Of a stretch of DNA of 64,000 bases, positions 8,249-16,949 are shown piece after piece (the first letter of the stretch is position 1; each line of letters opens with the position of its first letter). A program made the position numbers and the translations under genes. The stretch comes from Luteipulveratus mongoliensis (GTDB taxonomy: Bacteria; Actinomycetota; Actinomycetes; Actinomycetales; Dermatophilaceae), in contig NZ_CP011112.1 in NCBI RefSeq assembly GCF_001190945.1, positions 1,736,001 through 1,800,000 of the forward strand. Direction: 5' to 3'. Below the pieces are notes generated by a model, which had not been told where the DNA came from, searched no databases, and was given only the letters and a program-made list of their open reading frames with translations.

Positions 8249-9150
8249 GGCAGCTCGAGCGGCAACGTCAGGCCGTCGAGCGAACGACGGCAGGCGCACG
8301 TCGCCTCGTCGTCGGACTCCGGGTCGGGCAGCTGCGAGATCGCCTGCTGCAGAACGGTTTTCAGACCCTCGATGTTGTCGGCGAAGACCCGCAGCACCTC
8401 CTCGTGGGTGACGTGCTCGCCCACCTCGACGCCGGCGTCGTGGTCGGTCACCAGGCAGACGCAGGTGAAGCACATCGCCAGCTCGCGAGCGATGGACGCC
8501 TCGGGCATGCCGGTCATGCCGACCACGCTCCAGCCGGCTGCCTGGTGCCACTGAGACTCAGCCCGGGAGGAGAAGCGCGGCCCGTTGACGACCACGAGCG
8601 TGCCGCCGTCCACCGGTTCGGATCCGCCATTGGACGCGGCCGCGGTCAGGACGGTCTCGCGCCCGCGCGGGCAGTAGGGATCGGCAAAGGCGACGTGAAC
8701 GACCGGCCCGACGGCGTTGCTGGCCCCTTGCTCGGGCTCCTCCTCCGACGCGGTTCGCAGGCTCCCCGCGGTCGGCATCGTCGCTCCGTCGTACACCGTG
8801 TGCTCCCGACCCCAGGTGCGGTCGACGACCTGGTCGGGGACGACGAGGGTGCCTGGACCGAGCTCGGGACGGAGCGAGCCGACGGCGCAGGGCGCGAGGA
8901 CCTGGCGGACGCCGAGGGATCGCAGCGCCCAGAGGTTGGCGCGGTAGTTGACCCGGTGGGGTGGGAAGCGGTGGCCCTGGCCGTGCCGGGCCAGGAAGGC
9001 CACTCGCCGGCCGTCGAGGTCACCGACCGCGACCGCATCACTGGGCTCGCCGAACGGTGTCTCGACCGTCACGTGCTCGACGCCGTCGAGGAAGGAGTAG
9101 AAGCCGGATCCGCCGATCACGCCGATGTCGGCACGAGGTGTCTGGGTCAT
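8245..9150 (-). CDS. mtnP: S-methyl-5'-thioadenosine phosphorylase
   Basis: This 301-residue purine nucleoside phosphorylase family protein opens with IGVIGGSGFYSFLDG, carries the phosphate-binding RHGQGHRFPPHRVNYRAN segment, and has the VVVNGPRFSSRAESQ and VGMTGMPEASIARE blocks of MTA phosphorylase. It cleaves methylthioadenosine to adenine and methylthioribose-1-phosphate in methionine salvage, in the cytosol. Compared with the usual family it has an extra stretch of about 25 residues after TVYDG (SEEEPEQGASNAVG). The C-terminal DDEATCACRRSL is typical of actinobacterial members. It is leaderless, with TAGCCT 6 bases before the ATG, and co-translated with the SAF gene. Confidence 0.88.
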   Translation of the reverse strand: MTQTPRADIGVIGGSGFYSFLDGVEHVTVETPFGEPSDAVAVGDLDGRRVAFLARHGQGHRFPPHRVNYRANLWALRSLGVRQVLAPCAVGSLRPELGPGTLVVPDQVVDRTWGREHTVYDGATMPTAGSLRTASEEEPEQGASNAVGPVVHVAFADPYCPRGRETVLTAAASNGGSEPVDGGTLVVVNGPRFSSRAESQWHQAAGWSVVGMTGMPEASIARELAMCFTCVCLVTDHDAGVEVGEHVTHEEVLRVFADNIEGLKTVLQQAISQLPDPESDDEATCACRRSLDGLTLPLELP

Positions 9151-9156
9151 GGCCGC

Positions 9157-9162
9157 AGGCTA
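9157..9162 (-). promoter_or_regulatory. Putative -10 box (TAGCCT) of mtnP
   Basis: Read on the minus strand, TAGCCT ends 6 bases before the ATG at 9150 with no Shine-Dalgarno sequence, consistent with a leaderless transcript. Confidence 0.4.
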
Positions 9163-9248
9163 ACCAGCGACGGATGGCATGCGGCAGGCCGCCGGTCAGG
9201 TCTGTGGACCGCCGGCCGCCTACGAGGAGGGGTGTGGACCGCCGAGGC

Positions 9249-9608
<360 letters not shown>

Positions 9609-9640
9609 GTGTCGTCGACCTCTGTGATCCGGTGAACGGG

Positions 9641-9667
9641 TTGGCACTCTCAATGCTCGACTGCCAA
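9641..9667 (-). promoter_or_regulatory. CIRCE-like HrcA operator upstream of the FmdB/Ruc gene
   Basis: TTGGCACTC (9641-9649) and GACTGCCAA (9659-9667) form an inverted repeat with a 9-base spacer; 8 of 9 arm positions are symmetric. The CIRCE consensus is TTAGCACTC-N9-GAGTGCTAA, and both spacing and arm sequence fit. HrcA is the expected repressor. The site ends 32 bases upstream of the start codon. Confidence 0.7.
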
Positions 9668-9721
9668 GTGTACGGGCAGTTGTGGACGCTCCCAACCAGC
9701 CGCCCAGGTCGTGGGCCGCCG

Positions 9722-11284
9722 TCAGTCGCCGGGAGAGTCCTCGCTCGTCGTACGCCAGCCGGCCAAGCGGCCCTCGCGCGAGATGTCGCGGATGCGCCGG
9801 ATCGTCTGCCGTCGGACGGGTTCGGTCGCCACGACCAGCAGCGCGTCGCCCCGCCGCAGGACAGTGCTCGAGGTGGGTACGAAGCCCTCGCCCTCGCGGA
9901 CCACGAGCGTCACGTTGGCGCCCGGGGGCAGGCGGAGCTCGAAGATCTCGACACCGTGGAGACGGGACTCCTCACCCACCGTGACCTGGACGACCTCGGC
10001 ACCGAGCTCTTCGAGCGGAGTCGCCTCGATGTCGAGGTCGACGGCGTGCGCAGGCTCGGTGATGCCGAGCTTCTTGGTGATCCAGGGCAGCGTCGGCGCC
10101 TGCACGATCGTGAAGATGATCACGAGCACGAAGACCAGGTCGAACAGCCAATCGGTGTCCGGAGTGTCCAGGGTCAGGGGCACCGTGGCCAGCACGACAG
10201 GCACGGCTCCGCGCAGCCCCGCCCACGACAGGAACGCCTGCTCCCGCCAGGGCACCTTGAACCACGCCATGCTCGCGACCACCGAGAGGGGGCGGGCGAC
10301 GAGCAGCAGCACGAGTCCGACCACGATCGCTGGCACGATCTGGTCGCCGAGCCGCTCAGGAGAGGCCAGCAGCCCGAGCATCACGAACAGCCCAATCTGG
10401 GCGAGCCAGCCGAGCGCCTGCCCGAACCCACGCACCGCCGACCGGTGCGGGAGGTGCTGGTTGCCGAGGACGAGCGCGCAGACGTACACGGCGATGAAGC
10501 CGCTGGTGTGCGCGAAGTCGGCGACGGCGTACGCGAGCACGGTCACCCCGACGACCGCGATCGAGAAGAGACCGGACGAGCCGGCCGCGCTCCAGCGCAG
10601 CACGCGACCCAGCAGGAAGCCGAGTGCCACCCCGATGAGCGCTCCACCGACCAGCTCGGCGACCGCCTCGACGCCGACGAACCACCAGGAGTGGTTGCTG
10701 CCGTGGGGACTCGACCGCTCGGCGAGCGCCACCACGAGCAGGACGACAGGGGCGTCGTTGAAGCCCGACTCGGCCTCGAGCACACCGCTCAGCCGACGGG
10801 GAAGCGGCACGACCCGCAGCACGGAGAACACCGCCGCCGCGTCGGTCGACGAGACGATCGCGCCGAGCAGCAGCGCGACCGTCCAGGACAGGTCGTCGAG
10901 CAAGGTGTGCGCGGCGACCGCCACGACCGCGACCGAGACGACCACACCGAGCGTGGACAGCACGGCCGCAGGGGCGACCGACTGCTTGATCGATGGCCAG
11001 GACGTCGTCAGCCCGCCCTCGGCGAGGATCAGCACGAGCGCGCTGTAGCCGAGCACCTGCGCGATCGCCGAGTTGTCGAACTTGATGCCGGCACCGGACT
11101 CGCCGAGCGCGAGCCCGATGGCGAGGTAGATCAGGAGCGTCGGCAGACCCGAGCGGTTGGCCAGTCGCACCGCGGCCACGGAGACGAGCAGGACGGTCGC
11201 GCCGATGAGGAGCCAGAGGGTCAGGCTGTCGGTCAGCTGCGGCGTCGCGGAGAGCAGGGGCGTGACGGGCAGCACAGCGGACAC
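9722..11284 (-). CDS. Potassium/proton antiporter (CPA1, NhaP2-like) with RCK_C domain
   Basis: The 520-residue protein has about a dozen hydrophobic segments, including LPTLLIYLAIGLALGESGAG and the FNDAPVVLL segment carrying the ND pair of CPA antiporters. A cytoplasmic C-terminal region of ~120 residues follows, with a TrkA-C/RCK_C module (LPPGANVTLVVREGEGFVPT and LRRGDALLVVATEP). This layout is that of NhaP2/CvrA-type K+(Na+)/H+ antiporters. It exchanges cations for protons across the cell membrane, probably for pH and potassium control. GTG 11284 is taken as the start because it precedes the first membrane segment; the reading frame further upstream overlaps the divergent penicillin acylase promoter. 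Confidence 0.85.
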   Translation of the reverse strand: MSAVLPVTPLLSATPQLTDSLTLWLLIGATVLLVSVAAVRLANRSGLPTLLIYLAIGLALGESGAGIKFDNSAIAQVLGYSALVLILAEGGLTTSWPSIKQSVAPAAVLSTLGVVVSVAVVAVAAHTLLDDLSWTVALLLGAIVSSTDAAAVFSVLRVVPLPRRLSGVLEAESGFNDAPVVLLVVALAERSSPHGSNHSWWFVGVEAVAELVGGALIGVALGFLLGRVLRWSAAGSSGLFSIAVVGVTVLAYAVADFAHTSGFIAVYVCALVLGNQHLPHRSAVRGFGQALGWLAQIGLFVMLGLLASPERLGDQIVPAIVVGLVLLLVARPLSVVASMAWFKVPWREQAFLSWAGLRGAVPVVLATVPLTLDTPDTDWLFDLVFVLVIIFTIVQAPTLPWITKKLGITEPAHAVDLDIEATPLEELGAEVVQVTVGEESRLHGVEIFELRLPPGANVTLVVREGEGFVPTSSTVLRRGDALLVVATEPVRRQTIRRIRDISREGRLAGWRTTSEDSPGD

Positions 11285-11317
11285 GTCAGGCTCCCATCCG
11301 TACGGGGGTCGGTGCCA

Positions 11318-11323
11318 TAGTCT
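11318..11323 (+). promoter_or_regulatory. Putative -10 box (TAGTCT) of the penicillin acylase gene
   Basis: TAGTCT ends 7 bases before GTG 11331, another leaderless arrangement, and supports that start over the upstream in-frame codons. Confidence 0.45.
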
Positions 11324-11330
11324 CGCAGGC

Positions 11331-13916
11331 GTGACGAGGAGCCCCGTGGTGCGCCGCCTCGTGCTGTGGACCTCAGCGAGCCTTGTGGTCGGTCTGGTGA
11401 TCGCCGCGGTGCTCGGTGTCGGACTCGTACGGCGGTCGTTCCCGCAGGTCGGTGGCGAGCTCCACGTGCGCGGTCTCTCGAGCTCGGTCGAGGTCGTTCG
11501 GGACGCCCGCGGCGTGCCCCACATCTATGCCGACACCAGCGAAGACCTTTTCCGCGCACAGGGATTCGTCACTGCCCAGGACCGCTTCTTCCAGATGGAC
11601 GTCGTACGCCGGGCCGCCAGTGGGCGCCTCGCGGCGTTGGTGGGCAAGGCCGGTCTCGACTCGGACAAGATCACCCGCACCCTCGGGTGGCGGCGGGTCG
11701 CCGAGCAGGAGATGGACCAGCTGCAGCCCGACACGCAGCGCTACCTGCGGGCGTACACGGAGGGGGTCAACTCCTACCTCGAACACGCGGGCACACCATC
11801 GCGAATTGCGTTGGAGTACGTCGTGATCGGGCTCAGCGTGCCGGGTCACGCCGTGGAGCCCTGGACGCCCGTCGACTCACTGGTCTACCTCAAGGCGCTC
11901 GCCTGGGACCTCAAGGGCAACTACGACACTGAGCTGATGCGCGCACGCCTCTCGGCCACGCTGCCGCCGCAGCAGGTGGCGAGTCTGTTCCCGGCGTACG
12001 ACGCGAAGGCGCACCCGCCGATCCTGTCGAGCGCGGATTGGTCACTGCCGCAACAGCCCCCGACGACGGGACCCGACCGGCCGACCAACGCATCGCAGCT
12101 CGTGTCCACACGATCCGACCCGGCGGTGACCACAGCGCTCGCTGCCGCCGGCAAGGTCCTTGACGCGGTCCCGACCGTCGCGGGCAAGGGCGAGGGACTC
12201 GGCTCCAACTCGTGGGTCGTGTCCGGTCGCTTCACCACGACGGGCAAGCCGATGCTCGCCAACGACCCGCACCTCGGTGTCGGGCTGCCGAGCATCTGGT
12301 ACCAGACCGGCCTGCACTGCCGGACCGTGTCCAGCGCCTGCCCGTACGACGTGAGCGGCTTCACGATGCCCGGCCTCCCCGGCATCGTGATCGGGCACAA
12401 CGACGAGATCGCTTGGGGTTTCACCAATCTCGACCCTGACGTGACGGACCTCTACCTCGAGAAGGTGACCGGGACGTCGTACGAGCGCGACGGCCGCCAG
12501 GTCCCGCTCAGGACTCGAAGCGAGCGCATCTCGGTCGCCGGTGGCAAGCCCGTGGACATCACCGTGCGCGAGACCGTGCACGGGCCGCTGCTGTCCGACG
12601 TGGACGACGACGTCGCTGCCGGGGGCGCCGGCGGCAAGCTGCCAGGCGCTGGTAAGCAGAAATACGACGTCGCCCTGGCCTGGACGGCATTGCGGCCCGG
12701 TCGCACGGCGGACTCCTTGCTCGCGCTCGGCAAGGCGCGCAACTGGACCGAGTTCCGAGCAGCAGCAAGGAATTTCGCGGCACCATCGCAAAATCTGGTG
12801 TACGCCGACCGGTCCGGCAACATCGGCTACCAGGCTCCGGGAGTCGTACCGATCAGGCGCTCGTCGGTGGCCGGAGCGCCGCCGGGGTTCTGGCCGGCAC
12901 CCGGCTGGAACTCGGCGTACGACTGGACGGGCACGGTGCCGTACGACCAGCTGCCCAGCAGTCTGAACCCGCCCGAAGGCATGATCGTCACCGCCAACAA
13001 CGCGGTCACGGCATCGACCCGGCCCTACCTCACGAGCGAGTGGGCGCCGGGCTATCGCAGCAACCGGATCCTGGAGCGTCTGCAGGCTGCGACTCGTGAC
13101 GGCGGCAAGATCTCGGTCGAGACGATGAGCGAGATCCAGACGGACAGCACCAACCCGTTCGCGAAGCAGCTGGTCAAGCAGCTGCTCGCGGTCGACCTGG
13201 GCAACGACGCGTTCACCAAGGACGGCCGCAACCTGCTGAAGACCTGGGACTTCACGACACCCGCGAGCGGCAAGCAGTCAGCAGCCGCGGCCTACTACAA
13301 CGCGGTGTGGCGGGCGCTGCTGTCCGCGACCTTCGACGAGCTGCCCGAGGATCTCGCGCCGACGGGAGGCGCCCGCGACCAAGCCGTGGTCGAGGGGCTG
13401 CTGCGCAAGCCGACGGACGCCTGGTGGGACGACCGGCGGACCCCTGGAGTCATCGAGCGCCGCGACGCGATCCTGCGCAAAGCACTGGTCGAGGCGCGCC
13501 TCAGCCTCACGCGCGAGATGGGCAAGGATCCGAGTCGCTGGACCTGGGGCCACGCCCACCAGCTCGAGCTGAAGCACCTCGTGCTCGGCGAGGACGCCCC
13601 GAAGATCGTCCGCGCCGCGGTCAACGAGGGCCCCTGGGGTGTCGACGGCGGCCAGGGCATCGTCAACGCGACGGCCTGGGACGCGACGGAGGGCTACGGC
13701 GTACAGACCGCGCCCTCGATGCGGATGGTCGTCGATCTGGACAATCTCGATGCCTCCCGCTGGGTGCTGCTGGGCGGTTCGTCCGGACATCCGTTCCACG
13801 GGCACTACGACGACCAGACCAGCGCCTGGCGGGCCGGCCGCAGCTATCCGTGGCCGAGCTCGACCGAGGCTGTCCACGACGATCGCAAGCACACGCTCAC
13901 GCTGTCCGGCGGCTGA
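11331..13916 (+). CDS. Penicillin acylase family Ntn-hydrolase
   Basis: The 861-residue precursor has an N-terminal membrane/signal segment (LVVGLVIAAVLGVGLV). The alpha-chain motif RDARGVPHIYADTSEDLFRAQGF follows, then the autoproteolysis site GLGSNSWVVSG. Cleavage before Ser292 would release the beta chain with Ser292 as N-terminal nucleophile. AQDRFFQMD and MLANDPHLG are further family blocks. Family members hydrolyse amide bonds of acylated substrates (beta-lactams, homoserine lactones, cyclic lipopeptides) outside the membrane; the natural substrate here is unknown. It is divergent from the antiporter and convergent with the cyclo-ligase gene. Confidence 0.9.
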   Translation: MTRSPVVRRLVLWTSASLVVGLVIAAVLGVGLVRRSFPQVGGELHVRGLSSSVEVVRDARGVPHIYADTSEDLFRAQGFVTAQDRFFQMDVVRRAASGRLAALVGKAGLDSDKITRTLGWRRVAEQEMDQLQPDTQRYLRAYTEGVNSYLEHAGTPSRIALEYVVIGLSVPGHAVEPWTPVDSLVYLKALAWDLKGNYDTELMRARLSATLPPQQVASLFPAYDAKAHPPILSSADWSLPQQPPTTGPDRPTNASQLVSTRSDPAVTTALAAAGKVLDAVPTVAGKGEGLGSNSWVVSGRFTTTGKPMLANDPHLGVGLPSIWYQTGLHCRTVSSACPYDVSGFTMPGLPGIVIGHNDEIAWGFTNLDPDVTDLYLEKVTGTSYERDGRQVPLRTRSERISVAGGKPVDITVRETVHGPLLSDVDDDVAAGGAGGKLPGAGKQKYDVALAWTALRPGRTADSLLALGKARNWTEFRAAARNFAAPSQNLVYADRSGNIGYQAPGVVPIRRSSVAGAPPGFWPAPGWNSAYDWTGTVPYDQLPSSLNPPEGMIVTANNAVTASTRPYLTSEWAPGYRSNRILERLQAATRDGGKISVETMSEIQTDSTNPFAKQLVKQLLAVDLGNDAFTKDGRNLLKTWDFTTPASGKQSAAAAYYNAVWRALLSATFDELPEDLAPTGGARDQAVVEGLLRKPTDAWWDDRRTPGVIERRDAILRKALVEARLSLTREMGKDPSRWTWGHAHQLELKHLVLGEDAPKIVRAAVNEGPWGVDGGQGIVNATAWDATEGYGVQTAPSMRMVVDLDNLDASRWVLLGGSSGHPFHGHYDDQTSAWRAGRSYPWPSSTEAVHDDRKHTLTLSGG

Positions 13917-13919
13917 GCC

Positions 13920-14465
13920 TCAGAGGCGGGCCAACCCTCCCGCGGGCGTGACCACCGCGTCGACAGCCTGGTCGTGCGGGTCGGACGGTACGACGTCGGC
14001 CAGCTCGTCGTCGTACACCACTGCCACCACCAACGCGCCCGGCGCGCGGCGCGCCAACGCTCGGTCATAGCTCCCGCCGCCCTGGCCCAGCCGCAGCCCG
14101 TCGCGAGCGATGGCCAGGGCCGGTACGACGATCACGCCGGCGCCCGCGATCGCGTCCGTCCCGAGGGTCTGGGTCTCGTCGTCGCCGCTGCGCCAGTCCA
14201 GGTCCTTGTCCGGCAGCAGCACGGGGAGCAGAACCTCGTGGCCCGCCTCGCGCAGTGCCGCGATCAGCGCCTCCGTCGGCGGCTCGGTCGCCAGCGACTC
14301 GTACGCCGCAACCGGCGCTTCAGGGCTGATCACGCTGATGATCGCGTCACGGATCGCCTCGCCATCGGCCCGACGGTCGGCCGCCGACTGCGCGTCGCGG
14401 CGCGCTCGCCGCCCAGCGCGGATCGCCCGCCTGGCCCGCACCTTGTCGTCCGGCAACGTCCGCAT
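13920..14465 (-). CDS. 5-formyltetrahydrofolate cyclo-ligase
   Basis: The 181-residue protein starts MRTLPDDKVRARRAIRAGRR. It has the ATP-binding basic N-terminal helix, the substrate region VAAYESLATEPPTEALI, and the diagnostic VVPALAIARDGLRLGQGGGSYDR loop near the C-terminus. It converts 5-formyl-THF to 5,10-methenyl-THF with ATP. It lies divergent from galU, an arrangement I recall from mycobacteria (Rv0992c/Rv0993). Its stop is 3 bases from that of the penicillin acylase gene. Confidence 0.92.
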   Translation of the reverse strand: MRTLPDDKVRARRAIRAGRRARRDAQSAADRRADGEAIRDAIISVISPEAPVAAYESLATEPPTEALIAALREAGHEVLLPVLLPDKDLDWRSGDDETQTLGTDAIAGAGVIVVPALAIARDGLRLGQGGGSYDRALARRAPGALVVAVVYDDELADVVPSDPHDQAVDAVVTPAGGLARL

Positions 14466-14512
14466 GCCGCCGAGTCTCCCAAGCCGTTGGGTGATGTGGC
14501 TACGGAGGCGGA

Positions 14513-14603
14513 GGGAGGAGGGTCCTCGGAGGAGCATGGCGGGCCTGGCGGGAGGCCGAGCTTGCGAGGCCGGATGGTTTGCGACGCAGAGGACCCTCCT
14601 CCC
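14513..14603. repeat. Spaced perfect inverted repeat (15-bp arms)
   Basis: GGGAGGAGGGTCCTC (14513-14527) is matched by its exact reverse complement at 14589-14603, with 61 bases between. The interior is GC-rich and contains GGCCGAGCTTGCGAGGCCGG, so the whole segment could fold. It lies between the divergent folate gene and galU and directly precedes a copy of the intergenic repeat family. Confidence 0.6.
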
Positions 14604-14634
14604 GCAGCCGGGGTGACCGGCGTACGGAAGCCTT

Positions 14635-14704
14635 GGTCTCGATACGGCTCGCGCCATGGCGCTCGCCTACTCGACCAGCGGTGCTCGCCTACTCGACCAG
14701 CGGT
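14635..14704. repeat. Intergenic palindromic repeat family, copy A (half element)
   Basis: This copy contains the right half of the family: GGTCTCGATACGG, then the GCTCGCC spacer, then two tandem copies of CTACTCGACCAGCG. The left half seen in copies at 48715, 51601 and 52114 is absent. It ends 40 bases before the galU -10 box. Confidence 0.75.
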
Positions 14705-14744
14705 GTAGATGTGGCTCCACCAAACGGACGGAGCGACCCGTCAG

Positions 14745-14750
14745 TACCCT
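14745..14750 (+). promoter_or_regulatory. Putative -10 box (TACCCT) of galU
   Basis: TACCCT ends 7 bases before the galU ATG at 14758, again without a Shine-Dalgarno sequence. Confidence 0.4.
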
Positions 14751-14757
14751 GGCGGCC

Positions 14758-15717
14758 ATGACGACGACCCCTCGACCCCGACGAGTCCGCAAGGCAGTGA
14801 TCCCTGCGGCCGGACTGGGCACCAGGTTCCTGCCGGCCACGAAGGCGATCCCCAAGGAGATGCTGCCGGTGGTGGACAAGCCGGCCATCCAGTACGTCGT
14901 AGAGGAAGCCGTCCGTGCCGGGCTCAACGATGTCCTGACCATCACGGGTCGCAACAAGGCTGCGCTGGAGGACCACTTCGACCGGCACTGGGAGCTGGAG
15001 CAGGCGCTGGAGCGCAAGGGCGATGAGATGCGCCTGCGTCGGGTGCACAAGTCCGCCAACCTCGGTGAGGTGCACTTCGTCCGGCAGGGCGAGCCGCGCG
15101 GTCTCGGGCACGCGGTGCTGTGTGCGCGCTCGCACGTCGGCGACGAGCCGTTCGCGGTGCTGCTCGGTGACGACCTGATCGATGAGCAGGAAAACCTCCT
15201 CGAGCGGATGATCGACGCGCAGGAGAGCCACGGCGGCAGCGTCATCGCGCTGATGGAGGTGCCGGAGGACCAGATCCACCTCTACGGCTGCGCCGCCGTC
15301 GAGCCGGTCGAGGGTGCCGGCGAGGATGTCGTACGCGTGACGGCGCTGGTTGAGAAGCCCGCCGTCGGCGAGGCGCCCAGCAATCTCGCGATCATCGGTC
15401 GCTACGTGCTCGACCCGTCGATCTTCGGGATCCTCGAGCACACCGCGCCGGGCCGCGGCAACGAGATCCAGCTGACCGACGCGCTGCAGGAAGCCATCAC
15501 GTCCGACGGCGAGGGTTCGGGTGTCATCGGTGTCGTGTTCAAGGGGCGTCGCTACGACACGGGCGACCGTCTGGACTACCTGAAGGCGATGGTTCGTCTG
15601 GCGGTGCGGCACCGCGAGCTCGGGCCTGACTTCCGCGGCTGGTTGCTGGAGTGGGCGCGCACGGACGAGGCCCTCGGTCGTACTAACGACGCCGAGCTGT
15701 CCGAGGAGCACCACTGA
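14758..15717 (+). CDS. galU: UTP--glucose-1-phosphate uridylyltransferase
   Basis: The 319-residue protein has the nucleotide-binding motif GLGTRFLPATKAIPKEM near its N-terminus, VDKPAIQYVVEEA, and the GLGHAVLCA and VLLGDDLIDE blocks of GalU. It makes UDP-glucose from UTP and glucose-1-phosphate for cell-wall polysaccharide and glycolipid synthesis. The downstream C-terminus (DAELSEEHH) overlaps the CTG start of glp, so the two are translationally coupled. ATG 14758 is chosen over upstream in-frame codons because it matches the GalU N-terminus and the leaderless promoter. Confidence 0.95.
   Translation: MTTTPRPRRVRKAVIPAAGLGTRFLPATKAIPKEMLPVVDKPAIQYVVEEAVRAGLNDVLTITGRNKAALEDHFDRHWELEQALERKGDEMRLRRVHKSANLGEVHFVRQGEPRGLGHAVLCARSHVGDEPFAVLLGDDLIDEQENLLERMIDAQESHGGSVIALMEVPEDQIHLYGCAAVEPVEGAGEDVVRVTALVEKPAVGEAPSNLAIIGRYVLDPSIFGILEHTAPGRGNEIQLTDALQEAITSDGEGSGVIGVVFKGRRYDTGDRLDYLKAMVRLAVRHRELGPDFRGWLLEWARTDEALGRTNDAELSEEHH
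15703..15708 (+). promoter_or_regulatory. Shine-Dalgarno sequence for the CTG start of glp/moeA
   Basis: GAGGAG lies inside the end of galU, 5 bases before CTG 15714, which overlaps the galU TGA stop. No ATG, GTG or TTG exists in this frame between the in-frame stop at 15684 and the GTG at 15792, so this site decides the start. Confidence 0.65.
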
Positions 15718-16949
15718 GCCTGATCAGCCTCGAGCAGCACCGGGACCGCATCCTCTCGGCGGTACGACCCCTCGCGCCGACGTCGATCGCGGTGGGCGAG
15801 AGCCTGGGGCTGGTGCTCGCCGAGTCCGTGGTCGGTCTGGTGGACCTGCCGGGCTTCACCAACTCCGCGATGGACGGTTACGCCGTCGTTGCCGCGGATC
15901 TGGTTGATGCTGCTGAGGACTCGCCGGTCCAGCTGCCGGTTCTCGGAGACATCCCGGCGGGTGACATCGAGCCGCACGACCTCGCTGCTGGCTCGTGCTG
16001 GCGGATCATGACGGGTGCGCCGTTGCCCGCCGGAGCGGACGCGGTTGTCCCCGTCGAGCAGACCGATGGCCGCACTGATGAGGTGGCCATCCGGGTCTCG
16101 CCTCACCCTGGAGCGGCCGTCCGCAACGTCGGCGAGGACGTGGCCGCCGGCGATCGTGTCCTGGAGTCCGGCGTACGCCTCCTCCCGCACCACGTGGCCG
16201 TCTGCGCCGCCGCGGGAGTGGCTTCTGTGGACGTCATCCCTGCGCCTCGGGTCGCGGTGATCACGACCGGTGACGAGCTCGTGCCCGTCGGAACACCGTT
16301 GCTGCACGGGCAGATTCACGACAGCAACGGCCCCATGCTTGCCGCCGCCGTGCGCGCCGCCGGAGCCACCTGCGTCGAGGTGCTCCACGTCGGTGACCGC
16401 GACGACGAGTCGCTCGCGGACGTCGTACACCGCATTGCCGCCGAGGTCGACGCGATCGTGACGTCCGGTGGGATCAGCGCGGGCGCGTACGAACCGGTCA
16501 AGGAGGCTTTCGCTGGAGGCGGGGCCGTGCAGTTCGACAAGGTGGCGATGCAGCCGGGCAAGCCGCAGGGCTTCGGTGTGGTGGGGGAGCGCGGCGTCCC
16601 GCTGTTCGCGTTGCCGGGCAATCCCGTGTCGTCGCTGGTGTCGTTCGAGGTGTTCGTGGTGCCGGCGCTACTCCGGATGGCTGGACGTTCCGGCGATCGA
16701 ATTTCGGTGCGGGCCAAGGCTGTTCGTGGTTGGCGGTCGCCGCCCGGACGCGTCCAGGTCGCCCGGGTCGTGCTGTCTCACGGTGACGAAGGCTGGGTCG
16801 TCTCGCCGTCCGGAGGCCAGGGCAGCCACATCCTCGGCGGCTTGGCGGTCGCGAATGCGTTGGCGCTCGTGCCCGCTGAGGTGGTCGAGGTAGGGCAGGG
16901 TGACGTCGTGGAAGTTCACCTGCTGCCCGGCGAGGAGCTGCCCTCATGA
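15714..16949 (+). CDS. glp: Gephyrin-like molybdopterin molybdotransferase (MoeA/Glp)
   Basis: The 411-residue protein is of MoeA/gephyrin-E type. MDGYAVVAADL is the canonical substrate-loop motif, followed by AGSCWRIMTGAPLPAGADAVVPVEQ. The MogA-like domain has ITTGDELV, DSNGPML and VTSGGISAG, and the end of that domain has MQPGKPQGFG and LPGNPVSSLVSFEVFV. MoeA inserts molybdate into molybdopterin. Actinobacteria also have a paralogue, Glp, that binds FtsZ and the membrane protein GLP-R in cell division. The position between galU and rimJ/glpR matches Glp (Rv0994 in M. tuberculosis), so a division role is likely. The start is taken as CTG 15714, which restores the conserved first helix (SLEQHRDRILSAVRPL). 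GTG 15792 would remove 26 residues and has no ribosome-binding site. Confidence 0.85.
   Translation: MSLISLEQHRDRILSAVRPLAPTSIAVGESLGLVLAESVVGLVDLPGFTNSAMDGYAVVAADLVDAAEDSPVQLPVLGDIPAGDIEPHDLAAGSCWRIMTGAPLPAGADAVVPVEQTDGRTDEVAIRVSPHPGAAVRNVGEDVAAGDRVLESGVRLLPHHVAVCAAAGVASVDVIPAPRVAVITTGDELVPVGTPLLHGQIHDSNGPMLAAAVRAAGATCVEVLHVGDRDDESLADVVHRIAAEVDAIVTSGGISAGAYEPVKEAFAGGGAVQFDKVAMQPGKPQGFGVVGERGVPLFALPGNPVSSLVSFEVFVVPALLRMAGRSGDRISVRAKAVRGWRSPPGRVQVARVVLSHGDEGWVVSPSGGQGSHILGGLAVANALALVPAEVVEVGQGDVVEVHLLPGEELPS

Noticed and set aside
9632-11320. Long plus-strand open frame opposite the antiporter gene
   Set aside because: Translation is dominated by His, Arg, Asp and Gln, typical of the reverse strand of a membrane-protein gene.
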